Below, piece after piece: positions 11,367-24,305 of a stretch of DNA of 64,000 nucleotides. Numbering within the stretch: the first letter of the stretch is position 1; each line of letters starts with the position of its first letter. Under the pieces are notes generated by a model that saw only the letters and a list, made by a program, of their open reading frames with translations, had not been told where the DNA came from and did no database searches. Origin of the DNA: Phaeosaccion multiseriatum. Lineage: Eukaryota; Ochrophyta, other classes. The stretch covers positions 434,001 to 498,000 of the forward strand of contig OZ218955.1 of NCBI GenBank assembly GCA_965112735.1. Reading direction: 5' to 3'. A program made the translations under genes and the position numbers.

Positions 11367-11928
11367 AGCATCTGTCTGTTTCAGTCTTGCAACAGTTGGT
11401 GATATGCAGACCCACCACACCCACCCACCCAACCGCCTTCAAAGCAGGCATGATGCGACCGACTTGAGCGAGCCGCGCTGGAGGATGCGGCGAGCCAATG
11501 AGTCACACCATTAATTTAATTTGCTCAATATATTTTATACACAATCAGAGCCTCTGGAAGTGAATTGCAAGAGAGAAGAGATGCCTTTGGTGAAGTGAAT
11601 ACTATGCCTGCAGCTTCACTCGACTCTTGCCCTCGGCATGGGGCACACGCAGACACACAGCACACCGCTCTACACAAGAGAGACAGACCTGCGGCACCGC
11701 TAGCTCAACAGCAAACAGCTCTGCAGCTTAGCTCTACACAAGAGAGACAGACCTGCGGCACCGCTAGCTCAACAGCAAACAGCTCTGCAGCTTAGCTCTA
11801 CACAAGAGAGACAGACCTGCGGCACCGCTAGCTCAACAGCACAGACAGCTCTGCAGCTTTGCTCTACACCTTAGCTCTGCAGCTTAGCTCTGCACCTTAG
11901 CTCTGCAGCTTTATCTCTGCTCAGAGCT
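11367..11928. other. Convergent 3' intergenic region with 64-base tandem repeat
   Basis: This lies between the 3' ends of the PPR and coatomer genes. A weak motif A relative is at about 11392-11408, and AT-rich DNA at 11512-11540 could hold 3'-end signals. Confidence 0.5.
11667..11870. repeat. 64-base tandem minisatellite, about 3 copies
   Basis: Copies start at 11667, 11731 and 11795 and are nearly identical. They decay into short AGCTCTGCAGCTT-like units up to about 11930. Confidence 0.9.
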
Positions 11929-14663
11929 CTACACGGCAAAGGTTGCCGCCACTCTCTCGAAGGCGGTCTCTGCGGTGGCCAGCGAGCTTACGTAAGGGTG
12001 GTCGGGCTTGGCGGCCTTGAGCTGCGCTACGTAACGGTCGATGAAGGAAGATGGCTTGTCCTGAATAACCGAAAAGGAGAAGGAGAAGGAGGAGGAGGAG
12101 GCGGAGTCAGACAAGACGGAGGGAGCGTGATTGGTGGAATGTGAAGGGCAAGAGGCCCGCACGCACAGACACACATACAGTACACAGCACACAGCTAAAG
12201 GCCTTGTACGCCAACGCCCTTGCTCCAATGGTGGAAGCGTGAGTGGGTGAGTGAGTGAGTGAGTGAGTGAGTGAGTGAGTGAGTGAGTGAGTGGAGTGAG
12301 TGGAGTGAGTGAGTATGCAAGTAAGTGAGTGGGTGAGTGAATGGGTAAGTGAGTGAGTGAGTGGGTGAGTGAGTGAATGAGTAAGTGAGTGAGTGAGCGA
12401 GAGAGAGCCTGTCCACGCCGGAAATAGTCCCAACTCACTCGACTCCAACACTCTATGACGCGAATCGAATGGACCAAATGGAGTAAACACCTTGCCCTTA
12501 CGGTGCCACTCACCAGCAATCGATAGCACGCGATGAGGTTGATGAGAGTGTCGGGGTCGCTCTGACTCTTGCCTAGCGCCTGCTCCATGAGCGAATGGGG
12601 AACGGGGGCAGGGGAGGGCATCAGTGGGTACCAGTCCATCGGAACGTCACCAAGAGGGTGGAACATGAATGCGGGGGGGTGGAGAGAGGCAGGCAATATC
12701 GTGCAAACAGGCCATACCGTGCAAATAGGATATACCGTGCAAACAGGCAATACCGTGCAAGCAGAGTATATACACAGCACTCGACCAAACACCTCTGCAG
12801 CGCGTAGACTGTGCACTAATGTGTTGCTCGCCAAAGGGATATCCACCCGCAGAGCTCTTAACTCACATGCGTCACACTCAATTGAACTGCCTTTTACCTC
12901 CCCCTTACTTCCGCATCCCCTACTTCCACACAGATCACACGGGTGTTACAAACAAGTACACATACTCTCTTCTAATCTCTCTCTCTCTATATATATACAT
13001 ATATATCAGTCCCTTTCTCCATGGACGCGCTACTCACTTCCACCAGCTGCGCCTCCGCCTCATCGAGATTGGTCTTATCTCCAAGGTGCATGTTTGCCAC
13101 AGCGGCCCCGTTGAGCAGCATGGGAGACGCTTGAAACTTGTCCATGAGCTCAGAGAAGATGTAGGCAGCCTCTTGGTATGCCTTGCCGCCCTTGTGGAGG
13201 TTTACCCACGCCGTCACCAGCTGTGATGAGGGGGAGGGACGGGGTTAGGGAGGGAGGCACGGTGAGGTTGATGACGCGATGGTAGCAGCAAGGGAGGGGG
13301 GCAGCAGGACGGTAGCAGCCGCCTTGCACATGTCAAGGACACTGATGGTTGGGTTGGGGAGGGGCTATGGCACAGGGCCAATACAGGGCCTTCTCTCCCT
13401 TGTCCTCTTCAGCGTCTCATGTGGTAAGTACAGCGAGTACTTCACTTCAACGGACTTGACTTGCCTGCGTAAGAGTGGCGTCCTCGTCAGCCTGCTGCAT
13501 CATCCGAAGCTGATTGGTGGCGAGGTCCACCCGGTTCATCTTGAGATAAATCTGGGCAGACATGGACAGCTGCTCCATGGTAACGCTATTGCACACGGCC
13601 TTCAGGGCCTCCTTCACATTGTCCTCGTGCATGTAGATGGTTGCTGCGATGAGCTGTAGGGTGGGGTTGCCACTGTTCGGGGGAGGGAGGGAAGGAGGGA
13701 GGGGGAGGTAGGAGATAATAGGCGTGTGGGGCGGGAGGAGGAGAGGAACAGACGGAGACAATGGGAAAGATGGGTTGGATATACGGCTGGTCGACTGCAT
13801 TACAGTCCCCACATAATGTAGGCGGGTGCGAGGTGAGGGGGGAGGGGAGTGGCACAGACACGGCCGACAACACACCACACACACAGGGGTGTACCTGCCG
13901 ACAGGGGCGTCGAGCCACTCCGCCAAGGTGAGCACGATCATCTCCTTGTCCATCGGCTGCGTGAGGTACTGCGCCAGCAGCTTGATGGCCTGCAAAGACA
14001 CGGGGGCATCGTCCTTGACCTGCCACACGGGTTGGTAGTCGTTTGGGGCGCAACGTGGGGAGAAGGAACGAATGTGAGGGCTTGAGCAAGGTCGAGGAAG
14101 AGAGCACCTCGGCGTTGGGAGGAGTTATCCTCGCCCCTCCGCAACAAAAAGCACGTGAAGCAGTAGCAGGCTTGCAGTGGTGTCAGAGGAAGCGAGTGTT
14201 GGGAGACAGTGGGAAAGCGTGCGAGCAGTCACGTATGCAGGCTAGAGCTGCGTTGTACAAGCAAGAGGGAACGGCAAGCCTGGCCTCCACTCCCTCCAGA
14301 TATAAAGTAGACAATGCATGGGCTGCAACCGAACAGATCCTTCCCTTTGGTGCAAACGCTTCGAAGTCCTGGCGCCTTCCCTCACTCTCCGGAATCAACC
14401 GCCCACTAAAAGAGGGCAAACTCCGCCATGCAAGCCCATCCAACAGCAAACGCATTGCTCAACAAAGGGGAAGCATGTCCTACCTCGTTCATGACCACCG
14501 AGCCTTGGCCCAGGGCGACGTAGCTGCGGTAAATGAACTCATCTCTCTCGAGCTTGAGGGCGTCTGGCAGCCTGCCCAAACCGGACGCCTCTGCTATTGC
14601 CTGCTGGTAGCTGCCCAGCCAGAAGAAGTTCCGGAGCGTGAACAGATCATCTGGGTCCGACAT
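11929..14663 (-). CDS. COPE: Coatomer subunit epsilon, 6 exons
   Basis: Exons in coding order are 14484-14663, 13895-14019, 13465-13672, 13038-13220, 12514-12582 and 11929-12060; phases close to 298 residues, the usual epsilon-COP length. The protein is an alpha-solenoid of TPR-like helices that stabilises alpha-COP in the COPI coat, which moves cargo from Golgi to ER. Diagnostic segments include LFTLRNFFWLGSYQQAI at the N-terminus, QADEDATLTQLVTAWVNL, YIFSELMDKF, PMLLNGAAVANMHLG and the C-terminal DTLINLIACYRLL with FIDRYVAQLKAAKPDHP. The junction DATLTQ/LVTAWV requires a GC donor (cag|gcaagt) at 13465/13464; no GT donor there keeps the frame. Introns hold a (GAGT)n tract and short TA-rich runs. 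Confidence 0.93.
12236..12400. repeat. (GAGT)n microsatellite in coatomer intron
   Basis: Imperfect GAGT repeats within the intron 12061-12513. Confidence 0.9.
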
Positions 14664-14990
14664 GTTGACCCCCCCCTCTCTCTCTCTTCTCCTTCTTTAT
14701 TTGATGGAAGTTCTCCACTCCGTGGCCCAGGCCTAAGCGCTGCGAGTGGTGTGGTCTTGCGATGGACAAAACCAAACAGAGACGGACGAGTGGGAGAACG
14801 TCGCAGCAGCACAGAGAAGCAGGCAAGGCTCCTTTCCCTGCTATTGAGCCGGACCTCTTTTGTTTCGCAGCCTTCACACGGGAAGCAGAGTATACCGGCC
14901 AAAGGAGGAGAAGGAGAGAGAGGAAGAGGCCATTTTTTTTGTTGATTGAGGGGCAGCAGCAGCACTTGGGCGGCGCCACCAGAGAGCGCG
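14664..14990. promoter_or_regulatory. Divergent promoter region between coatomer epsilon and bS16
   Basis: 327 bases lie between the two start codons. It contains a pyrimidine run (14667-14700) and an A/T run at 14932-14945. No classical TATA box was recognised. Confidence 0.4.
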
Positions 14991-15799
14991 ATGGTCGTAC
15001 GCCTGCGGTGTCAGCGCTTTGGACGCTCCCATGCCCCCTTCTACCGCATCGTCGTGGCGGACGCGAGGGCACCAAGGGACGGCAAATTCATAGAGATCGT
15101 AAGTCAAGTGTGCTTTGTGTACCGTGTGGGCCGTAGCAGTAGCAGCAGCAGCAGCAACAACAGCAGGACCAGCAGCAGCAGCAGTATCAGCAGCAGTTGC
15201 AGCAACAGAGGGGTGGTGCCGAGCTGAAGGACTGCTGATCAATGCATCGTTGCTTGAGGAAAGCCTTCCTGTCACCACCCCTCACCCTTCCTCTGCCCGA
15301 GCAGCGAGGAGGGAGCTGAGCTGCTGTTAAGCAAACCTTAAACCCTCCCCCTACTTCACTATGCGAACCCCAACCTCATCCTCACCGGCTCCTATCCGTC
15401 CGGACCTGCGCCTCATTCCCCCCCCTCTCTCTTCCTCTCTTTCCCATAGGTGGGTACCTACAACCCCATCGTAACGAAGGCAGGCGTGAAGGAGATACGG
15501 CTCAACGTGCGTCGCATCAAATATTGGCTCACGCAGGGGGTGCAGCCCTCCGAACGAGTGGCCTGGCTGCTGGGGCAGTTCAACATCCTGCCCGAGCTTC
15601 CGCAACGATGGCAGGTGTGTGTGGTGTGCTCGGGGAGTGAGGTGTGAATACAATGCACTGCTTCCATTGGGAGCAGTCATGTCGCCCTTCAGGGAGGGGA
15701 GTGGCGGGGGAAGCGGGTTAGCTGCTGGTTGTTGGTACCGTGCCTTCTTGATAAGGAGAGGGCAACCACCAGTCTCTGGCCTCCTCTATCTCTTCCCCT

Positions 15800-15830
<31 letters not shown>

Positions 15831-16263
15831 AGCACTACCGCTGCTGGTTGCTGTCACTCATGACCCCCCCACCCGCCTCCCTCCCTCCCTCCCTCCCTCC
15901 CTCCAATGCCCTCCTTAGACGATCAACAACGTGCCCAAGAAGCTCCGTAGAGAGCAAGCAGCAGCAGCCAGCAAGGGCTTCCATACCCTTCCCGCCAACC
16001 GCCAAGTCCACGCCCAATGGACCCCAGCCCAGGCCCAAGCAATGCCCCCCGCGCCGCCCTGCTCACCACTTTCATCTCCTTCTCCGTCTCCACCCTCGTC
16101 GCAGTTCCTCCCCCTACCACCGTCCATTGCCATCTGCCCCTACCTCTCTACCCTGGCCATGTGCAGTGGAGGTGGCAGCAGCATCTTTCCGGCCTTCTCT
16201 TCCTCCCCGCTTCGGACATCCGTGGCGTCATCGGCAGCATCGGCCGCTTTGAGGGGGAGATGA
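14991..16263 (+). CDS. Organellar ribosomal protein bS16, 3 exons
   Basis: Exons 14991-15098, 15450-15614 and 15919-16263, all phase 0. The first two exons encode the whole bS16 core: [50 protein letters not shown] and [12 protein letters not shown]. bS16 is a small-subunit assembly protein of bacterial-type ribosomes, so this nuclear gene serves mitochondria or plastid. There is no separate transit peptide if the start at 14991 is right; an in-frame ATG at 14946 adds 15 residues. bS16 proteins of mitochondria often lack a cleaved presequence. Exon 3 begins [13 protein letters not shown] and then runs into a Ser/Pro-rich tail that is not typical of the family, so a further intron or an earlier end is possible; the 3' boundary is uncertain. 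Confidence 0.88.
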
Positions 16264-16741
16264 TGATAATGACGATGATGGCAAGGACGAGGACGAGGAC
16301 GAGCTTACTCCTACTTGTATCGCTCAGTTGGTGTGTTGGTTAGTTGGGCCCACCCAATCCGTCGGTTACTCCACCCACACGGCTCAATCTCGTGTGTGGA
16401 TTGGCGGGTTGATAACGTCAAGTAGAGAGAGAGAGAAACAGAGAATAGAACTTTTATGTAATAGAAATTTGTTTCCCCAGTCCCATGTCTGTGTAAAAGA
16501 ACAGCGAATGTTGTGGTAACATGACGACACCAACGCACACCGCTTCTTCTCGTACTTACGATCAGTGCATCACCCGCCATCCGCTCTTCACTCCTATTCC
16601 CTACTTGCTACTCGCCCTCTCACGCCCCGTCTCTCTCTCTCTCTTTCCTCCTCCTCCTCCTCCTCCTCCTCCTCTCTCCTTCTCCCCCACCCTCTCACCA
16701 CTCGCTCATCACTCTTCCCCTCCCTCGTCGCTCTCTCCTCC

Positions 16742-17796
16742 TTAGTCCGTCTTCATGCCCGACGTATCAGTCTGAAACTTCGCATACAGGAGGCTGTCTC
16801 TCCCAATGTCTATGTTCACCAACCCACACACCGCCGCCAGCACCGCCAGGATGAGGAAGAAGCCACTCCACAGGTTGATTTGGTACTGCGATATGTCCTC
16901 CAGTGACACATCGTCGTCGCCAGAAGAGGAGGTCTGCAGCTTCCGGCGGCGGCGGGACTGGGCGGTCGATGAGGAGGAGGAAAGCATGTCTTCTGCTGTA
17001 TCACCACTCGACGATGCTAGCGCTTCTCCTGCCACCACCTGGAGGGAAGGGGCGTAACACCGTAACAAGGAGGGGAGGGACTTGGTGAGACACCACATCT
17101 GCAAGGAGGGGACATACATAGCCATCAGGACGCATTCAATACTCCACTCCACAAGCCCCACTACCCGTCCTCTCCTCCATACTTCGTACTTAGTACGCAA
17201 TTCTTTGGTTGATTCCTGTAAGTCAATAAAACCCCCCTATCCTCTTTCACCTGCACTGCCACCGCCACATCCAGGCTGCGAAGGCTGCTCGAAACCGCCA
17301 CGTCAAGCAGCGCGAAGGCGTACTCTCTTCGTGCACTCGTTTTTCTCTTGCTCGCCTCTGCCCCTGCCACAAGCAATCGCGCCGGGGTGGAGAAGTATGC
17401 CACGAAGACAGACGGCGGACCGCTGTCGCTGCTGCTGCTGCCGTTGCTGCGGCTGCGGCTGCCCCCCCCCTTCCTGAGTTGGTGCTCCTGCATCGTCGTC
17501 GCTAGCCCTGCTGCCAAGACGAGCTCCGAGTAGCACGCGCGGTCCTCCTCCGCAGAAACCAAGTCTAATTCCAACGCTGGTCCTGACACCTCTGTCCCGG
17601 TGATACTCAGTCTGCAGGCGGTGGACTGAGAGTGGCAGCCCTCCGCGGCGATGCCTACCTCTGCGAGTCGCGCTGCCTCTCTATCCGCTTGCTGCTTGCT
17701 GCCTTTGGCGGAGGTTTTGTCCTCGCCCTTGCCGAGTGAGGGTGATGCCGTCACCACCACTCCGGCCTTACATGCGTCCGTGTCGAAGAGGAGAGC

Positions 17797-17844
<48 letters not shown>

Positions 17845-18751
17845 GCTGCTCGACTCGTCGCTCGCAATGCACACCACGGGCCCCTTGCTTCCTCCGTACC
17901 GTGCCACCTCAAAGGCGTGTGCACCCAGTACCTCTGTGAGTGGGGACACTCGGCCTCCTGCGTCACTCCGCCCTGAGAGCCGAAGATCGCTGCTCACTTC
18001 AGCGCTCCGGAGCATGCTTGAGAGAAAGGGGGTGGAGGGTAGACCTGGAGAGGCATGTATGTGTGTGTGTGGGAGAGAGGGGCAGAAGGGAGGACGAAAG
18101 AGCAAGGACACAGTGAGAAAGAGAGGGAGAGAGAGAGAGAAAGAGAGCGTGAGCCAGTGAAGGAGAGAAGTGAGTCAGGCTGAAGAAGACGAAAGAGAAA
18201 GCTTCTCCGGTTCTGCACGACTTCTCCGTGTTGCAGCAAATCTACTGTACCGTACGAGGATGGATCGAGGGCATAGATCGAGGGCCTGCATTACAGTAAT
18301 CAGACAGCAAGATGGGGGACAAAGGGACATGCGGCTCACCAGTTCGCCTCAGGCCATCAACAAAGAGCATCATGGAGGCGTGTGGCCGATTGAACAGGTC
18401 CCCCACGGGGAGCGCCACCGCGACGTCGGCAGGTGCATCCAGGCCCAAAATACGACCCACGGCAGCGCTGACTTGCTGCGGGCTGATCGCGCGGGACGGG
18501 GAAGAAGCGTGGGGCAGAAAGAGTGGGGGGGCATCCTCGTCGTCCGGCTCGGCGATGACCGGGGCCGGCGCTGAGGGTGTTGCTGGTGCTGCTGGTGCTG
18601 CTGCCGCTGCGGCTCCCTGCTGATGGCCGTCGCTCAGCTTTCCGTTCACCTCGCCAAATCCGATCCTCGCTATTGGGCGATTGCTTCCGGCAGCAACGCT
18701 GCTGCTCCCCAGGGCCGCCAGCACGAGCACGGCATGAAGTGCTGCCCGCAT
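16742..18751 (-). CDS. Type I membrane protein with ATP6AP2 (renin receptor)-like C-terminus, 3 exons
   Basis: Exons in coding order are about 18340-18751, 17251-17996 and 16742-17038, giving 484 residues with closed phases. Residues 1-21 form a clear signal peptide (hydrophobic core AVLVLAALG, then SSSVAAG). The luminal part is Ser/Ala-rich and poorly conserved, with a Ser run encoded at about 17800-17835. Near the C-terminus is one membrane segment (NLWSGFFLILAVLAAVCGLV) followed by NIDIGRDSLLYAKF, which resembles the NMDPGYDSIIYRMT end of ATP6AP2, a V-ATPase assembly factor. A role in V-ATPase biogenesis in the ER/Golgi is inferred from this short match and topology only. The acceptor at 17997 was picked by phase and is the weakest junction. 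Confidence 0.6.
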
Positions 18752-19012
18752 GGTGCTCTTCCCTCCCGATCCTCCCCTCCCAACCCCTTTCTTCTTCTCT
18801 CTCCCTCTAATTCGCCTTCACTTTCACCACTGCACGGACGAATCTGCTTGCAAGTACTTGTGCGCTTGCTTCGTAGATTGCGCAGCACACGGACCCTCGC
18901 CTGTCTGTCTAGCGGCAGCAAGGAGCAACAAAAGGAGGAAGGGAGAGAAGGAGGGGGAGAGAGAGAGGATGTTTTTAGGACACCACGATTTTTGGTGTCG
19001 ATCTCCTCACAA
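18752..19012. promoter_or_regulatory. Divergent promoter region between ATP6AP2-like and large PPR gene
   Basis: About 260 bases lie between the chosen starts and are pyrimidine-rich on the plus strand. The start of the PPR gene is uncertain, so this boundary may move. Confidence 0.35.
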
Positions 19013-22000
19013 ATGGCAGGATATAGCCATTGGTTCTCCACTCCTATTGCGAACCACAGGCACGCGAGCGAGAAAAATAGGGCGATGCGCGTCCCTCTAT
19101 CATACCCGCGCCCACCCTCCAGTCAGCCGGTGGAGAAGGACCTCTGCTGTGGTGGTCGTACGGTGGGAGAGTGGTGCGGTGGCCTCCCCAGCATCAGCAG
19201 TGGGGGTGGCAGCACGAGGCGAAGCGGAAGTAGGAGGAGATTTGCGGCTCTGGCAGTGGGCCGACAGCCAGTGGTAGCGACGTGGACCAGTAGAACTCAA
19301 CTCTCTAGTAGTAGCAAGAGTGATGGCGTCAGTAGCGGGACGGACAGCATTATTAGTAAAGGCTCAAGCGATGATACAACCGCAGGCAATTCCTCCTCGG
19401 GGCCTCAAGCCGGAGCAACAGGGCCGCAGGGAGGACGGGGAAGAGGGAGGGGCAGGGGGCGAGGGGGCAGAGGGGGGAGAGGGGGGAGAGCGGGGGGAAG
19501 AGGGAGAGGCAGAGGCAGAGGGCTTGGAGGAGGCAGAGGAGGGGAGAACAAAAGGTACGTCCGTGCCATGTACTTCCTTCGCTGGCGCTTCGTACTGCGC
19601 TCCACACTCACTTTGGTCACTGGGGTGTCAAAGTGAGAGGACTTGGGTGTGCAGGAATGGAGGAGATCTGCTTTCTGCCTTTGCCTCATCTCCCATGTCT
19701 CAGTTCGATGTCCTTCTCTGTGACAGCTTCGCTCCACACCCACACCTTCCCTGACTTCTGTATGCACCCCCTGAACACGCACGCACCCACGCATCCCCCT
19801 CTCCCCTACCCCCTTCGTCAAGGCCTTGGCGCTACGTACCTCAGTCAGCAGAGTCGAAGGTGCTCACGGCACGCATAAAGTCGCTGGGGGGCAAGAACAG
19901 AAGCAGGGTGGACGGCGGGGGCGAGGAGGGGAGCGACCCAAACGACGACTGGGAGGAGGTATATAACCTCGTGCTGGGCATGGATAAGACTCAGGTGGAC
20001 AAGCACATTTACACGGCCGCCATAAACCTCCTGGGGCGGAGCAGAAACAGCAGCAAGTGTTTGCCCCGCGTCCGCTACGGCAGAGGCAGCACCAGCACCA
20101 GCAGTAGCAGTAGCAGTAGCAGTAGCAGTAGCAGTAGTAGTATGAGAAGTAGCAGTGGTAGCAGCAGCAGTGGGAGCACCAGCGGTACTACCGCAGAGCT
20201 CGTGCCCTGGAGTGCCGCGGTGCGATGGGAGGAGGCACTCGTCTTGTGGAAGGACCTTAAGAGCAAGGGAGTGGTGCCCAACTTGGCTCTCTACACGGTC
20301 ACAATTGGCGTATTCGCCGTCGCACAGAAGTTCGACCTCGCGGCGGAGTTCTGGAAGGACATGGAGGTGAGGAAGAGGGAGGGAACGAAGAAGAATTGCT
20401 TGTGACCGGGCCAACTGGGGGATTCCTTGCGTCTGGGGGCGGCCCCTTTTCCTCTGCTCTCTGTTCCCTCGACCAAGAAGCTTCCCCTGCTATGCGTGAG
20501 TGTTGTGTCGTGCCTATGTTGACCACCTTTGAGGACCGTAGTTTGGAGCTTAGCACAATCTCGCAGACGACGGATTGATCTTCTCTCGTCTCCCTCTCCC
20601 CCTCCCACCCCGGCACCTCTCCGACCCCCCGCTAATTTAGCCCCCCGCCCCCCGCCCCCTTTCACTGCCATCCCCCCCATCTACTACACCCTCTCCCTTC
20701 CAATCAGGAGGCGGGCCTGCGGCCTAACCTCATGGCCTACAACGCCATCCTCTCCGCCTGTCTGCGTTGCAGGAGGTCCGAGCGTGTGGGTGCACTCGTA
20801 CAGCAGATGGGGCCCCTCGGGGAGGGCACGGAGGCCGCAGGATGCTTCGAGTCCGCGATCACCGTGTGTGCCAAGTGCTCCGATTGGGTAAGTCAGTGAA
20901 ATGGGGGGCATGTGTTCTTACAAACACATGGTGCTGAAGAACATTGGCCCTACAACTGTAGAACATTGGCCCTACAACTGTAGAACACAGCGAGTTGAGT
21001 TGCACTCTTCTCCTACTATGCCTCTTTTATGTCTTCTCTCTCTTGTCTTCTCTCTCCCCATCTCTCTCACCCTTCCTCCCTTGTCCTCCCTTGCATTCCC
21101 TCCCCTGCCCTCCCCCCCTGTCCTGCCTGCCTGCCCATATGCCTGTATTCCTTAGGGTACCATCCGCCGCATGTGGACGAACTCCATTAGCTCAAGCCCC
21201 GCCCGGGACATCCTCAGCGGACCCGTTCTCAACTACGTCGTGGTAAGTCAGCGAAAGCGAATGTGCTGTGCGCGCTCAGTGAACATTAGTGATGTTGGCG
21301 GTGCTCTGTTAGTCCATATTATCAGATACTACTACGAAGTAGTGCCTTTTACGCAAGCAAGAGAGCACGCACACACACACACACACACACACAAAGAGAA
21401 GAATTTACAAGTCTCACACCCTTCCCTCCGTTCCCTCCCTCCCTCTCCTGCCGGCCTCCTTCCCCTCCCCTCCCCCTCCCTCCCTCCTCCCTCCTCACAG
21501 GGTGCCTTCTCCCGCTCCAGGGAGTGGGGTGAGGTACTCTCGCTTGTGCAGTCCATGAAGGCCCGGGGCGTGTTCCTCTCAGACCCGACCTACAATGCCG
21601 TCATCACCGCCTCAGCCGCCACGTACGTGTGTGTGTGTGCGTGTGTGTGTGCGTGCGTGTGCGTGTGCGTGCACTGGGGGCGATTGTTTTCACTTAATTT
21701 GTTCCTTGCCGAATGACTTGCGTGGTTCCAGGGGGGATATGGCCAATGTCGTTGAGCTGCTGGCAGGGATGGACAAGAGACTCACAGAGGCCGCCAGCAA
21801 CCGTATCACCAACAGCAGCGGTAGTGCGGGGGGAGGATGGGGGGCTCGGAGAGGGGGCAGAGGAGGGAGAGGAGGGCGATGGGCGGACGCAGCAGCAGGA
21901 GGCAGGGGAGGAAGGGGAAGGAGAGGAGGGGCTCCGAGCCGGGAGGATGACTCTTATTCCCGCGAATCACAAATGGCGATGAGTTACGCACTCGCCCTGC

Positions 22001-24268
22001 GCGGCTTTGCCCAGGGGGGGCATTGGAGAGAGGCCCTGCATCTGCTTGAGAGGATGGAGGTAGGTACATGTACGGTGTCAATCTCCCTCTTCCCTCTCTC
22101 TCTGTCTGCATCTCCCCCCGTCTTTGTCTGTCGCTTCCCCTCTGTATCTCTCTTCCCCTCTGGCTCTTCTCTCCCTCTCTCTCTTGCCTCTACCCCTCTC
22201 TCTCCCTCCTCTCTCTCTCTCTCTCTCTCTCATTCCTTCCCCTCTCCGTCTCTCTCTCTGCTCTCTGCAGGAGGCGGGTGTGCCTGTGGACACCAAGGGC
22301 TACAACAGCGCAATCACGCTCTGCTGCAAGGAGGGGCCGTGGGAGGAAGGTAAGTGTGTGTGTGCGCGCGATGCATGTGTGCGTGTGCGTGTGCGTGTGC
22401 GTGTCCACGTGCATGAGTGTGGGCGTGTTCGTGTGAACGTGTGCGTCTGAGCGTGTGCATGAGTGTGTTCGTGTATGTATGGTTGACACTTTTCTCCGAC
22501 GAATCAGCAATAAATGTTCCCTCCCTTGCACCCCCACCCCCACCCCCACCCCCCAGCCGTGAAGCTCGTGGGCAAGATGCGTGAGCAAGGGGTGGAGGCG
22601 GACGTCGTCACTTACAACACTCTCATTGGAGTCATCTCTCACAGTGAGACCCCGCAGTTTGAGATCATGCTGGACCTCATCCGCAGCGCCCGAGAGAGCG
22701 GCGTGGTGGTGTCCAAAGAGAGCTACACAGCCGCCATTCAGGCCGCCAACAGGGTCAGTTTTCAGATTTAGTTCACTCGCTTTTGGCAGTGCTCCCTCCC
22801 CCGCGGCCTGTCTATCTACGTACCTATGGCCTTTGTCTCTCTCTCTCTGTCTCCCTACCTATCTATCTGTCTATCTATGCCCTTCGCCTACCTGACCATA
22901 AACCCCTTGCGTGGCCGCCCCCCGCTGGCATTGGATTGGAACCATGAATCAACGTGTCTCCTAACCCTCTCACTTCCCTCTCCTTCCTCCTCTACTGTCA
23001 TCTGCCCTCCTCTCCTCTGCCCTGCACTGCGCTGCCCATATACCCCCACTCTGCCCTGCCCTGCCCCATACGCCTCTACCCTGCCCTGCCCATACACCTC
23101 TACCCTGCCCTGCTAAAACACCTCTACCCTGCCCTGCCCATGCACCTCTACCCTGCCCTGCCCATACACCTCTACCCTGCCCACACACCCCCACCCTGCC
23201 TATGTACCTCTACCACTCCAGAGCGACATGCCTGCCTCTGCCCTGTCCCTCCTGGAGTGGATGCGCGAGGACGGAGTCCATCTGGACCGGCTGACCTTCA
23301 ACTCCCTTATTCACTCCGCTGCGCTGCTCAATGACGCCGGCCTTGCCCTCAGCCTGCTCGACGACCTCAAGGTACTTCATCCACTGCCATCTGCTGCGAT
23401 TTCCCCATTGCCATCCGTCCACTGCCATCCACTGCTGTCCATCCACTGCCATCCCACCCCTCGCTCCCCATATTCCTCTAATCTGCCCCCCCCCCCCCCC
23501 ATATGCATGTATGAACCCTTTATTGCAGGCGGAGGGCCTCACCCCCTGTCGCATCAGTTACGCGAGTGTTATCAACGCTTGTGCTCGAGCCGTGTCCAGC
23601 AGGAGGGAGGCCGCCAATCAAGCCCAGGCCCAAGCAAGTCAAGGCACTTTCAGTTTCAGTTTCGGCGACAGCGACGCCAGCGACAGCACCAGTGACAACA
23701 ACACCACCAACAGTGAAGCGAGCGCTGGCAACAGCGATGAAAGCGGCGGTGATGAAAGTGGCAGCGGTGGTGATGCTGACGTGGATGGGGACGGAGAAAG
23801 CGCCGCTGCAGAAGAGGTAGGGCGGATGGTTCTCTGAGGTGCTGTCCCATGTGGTCTGTGAAGGGCTTGGTTCAGGGCTCACGTGCTCCTACCTCATCCC
23901 CTCCCTCCCCCCCTCCTCCCAGGCACTTGAGATCGCCACAATGGGGCTGGCCACCCTTCGCTTCATGGAGGACGAGACAGCCCTACCCCCCTACTTCGCG
24001 TGCTTCGACAACGCCATATCCGCCCTCGCTAACGCCGCCCTGCTGATCAGGGGTGCGGATGAGCGGCGCAGGGAGGAGGTGGATGGAGCCATTTGTGATC
24101 TTGTAAGGGAGATGCAGGCAAAGGGACTCGTCCCGCCCTCCAGGTGAGCACCACACATCCATCTGTCTGAAACGTATTGTCGACATCTGTGTCGATATGA
24201 TCGAAATTGTCTCGATTGATGGAGGCCAATAAACTGCAACTGCAAATGCCAACTGCAACTTCCTCCCT

Positions 24269-24305
<37 letters not shown>

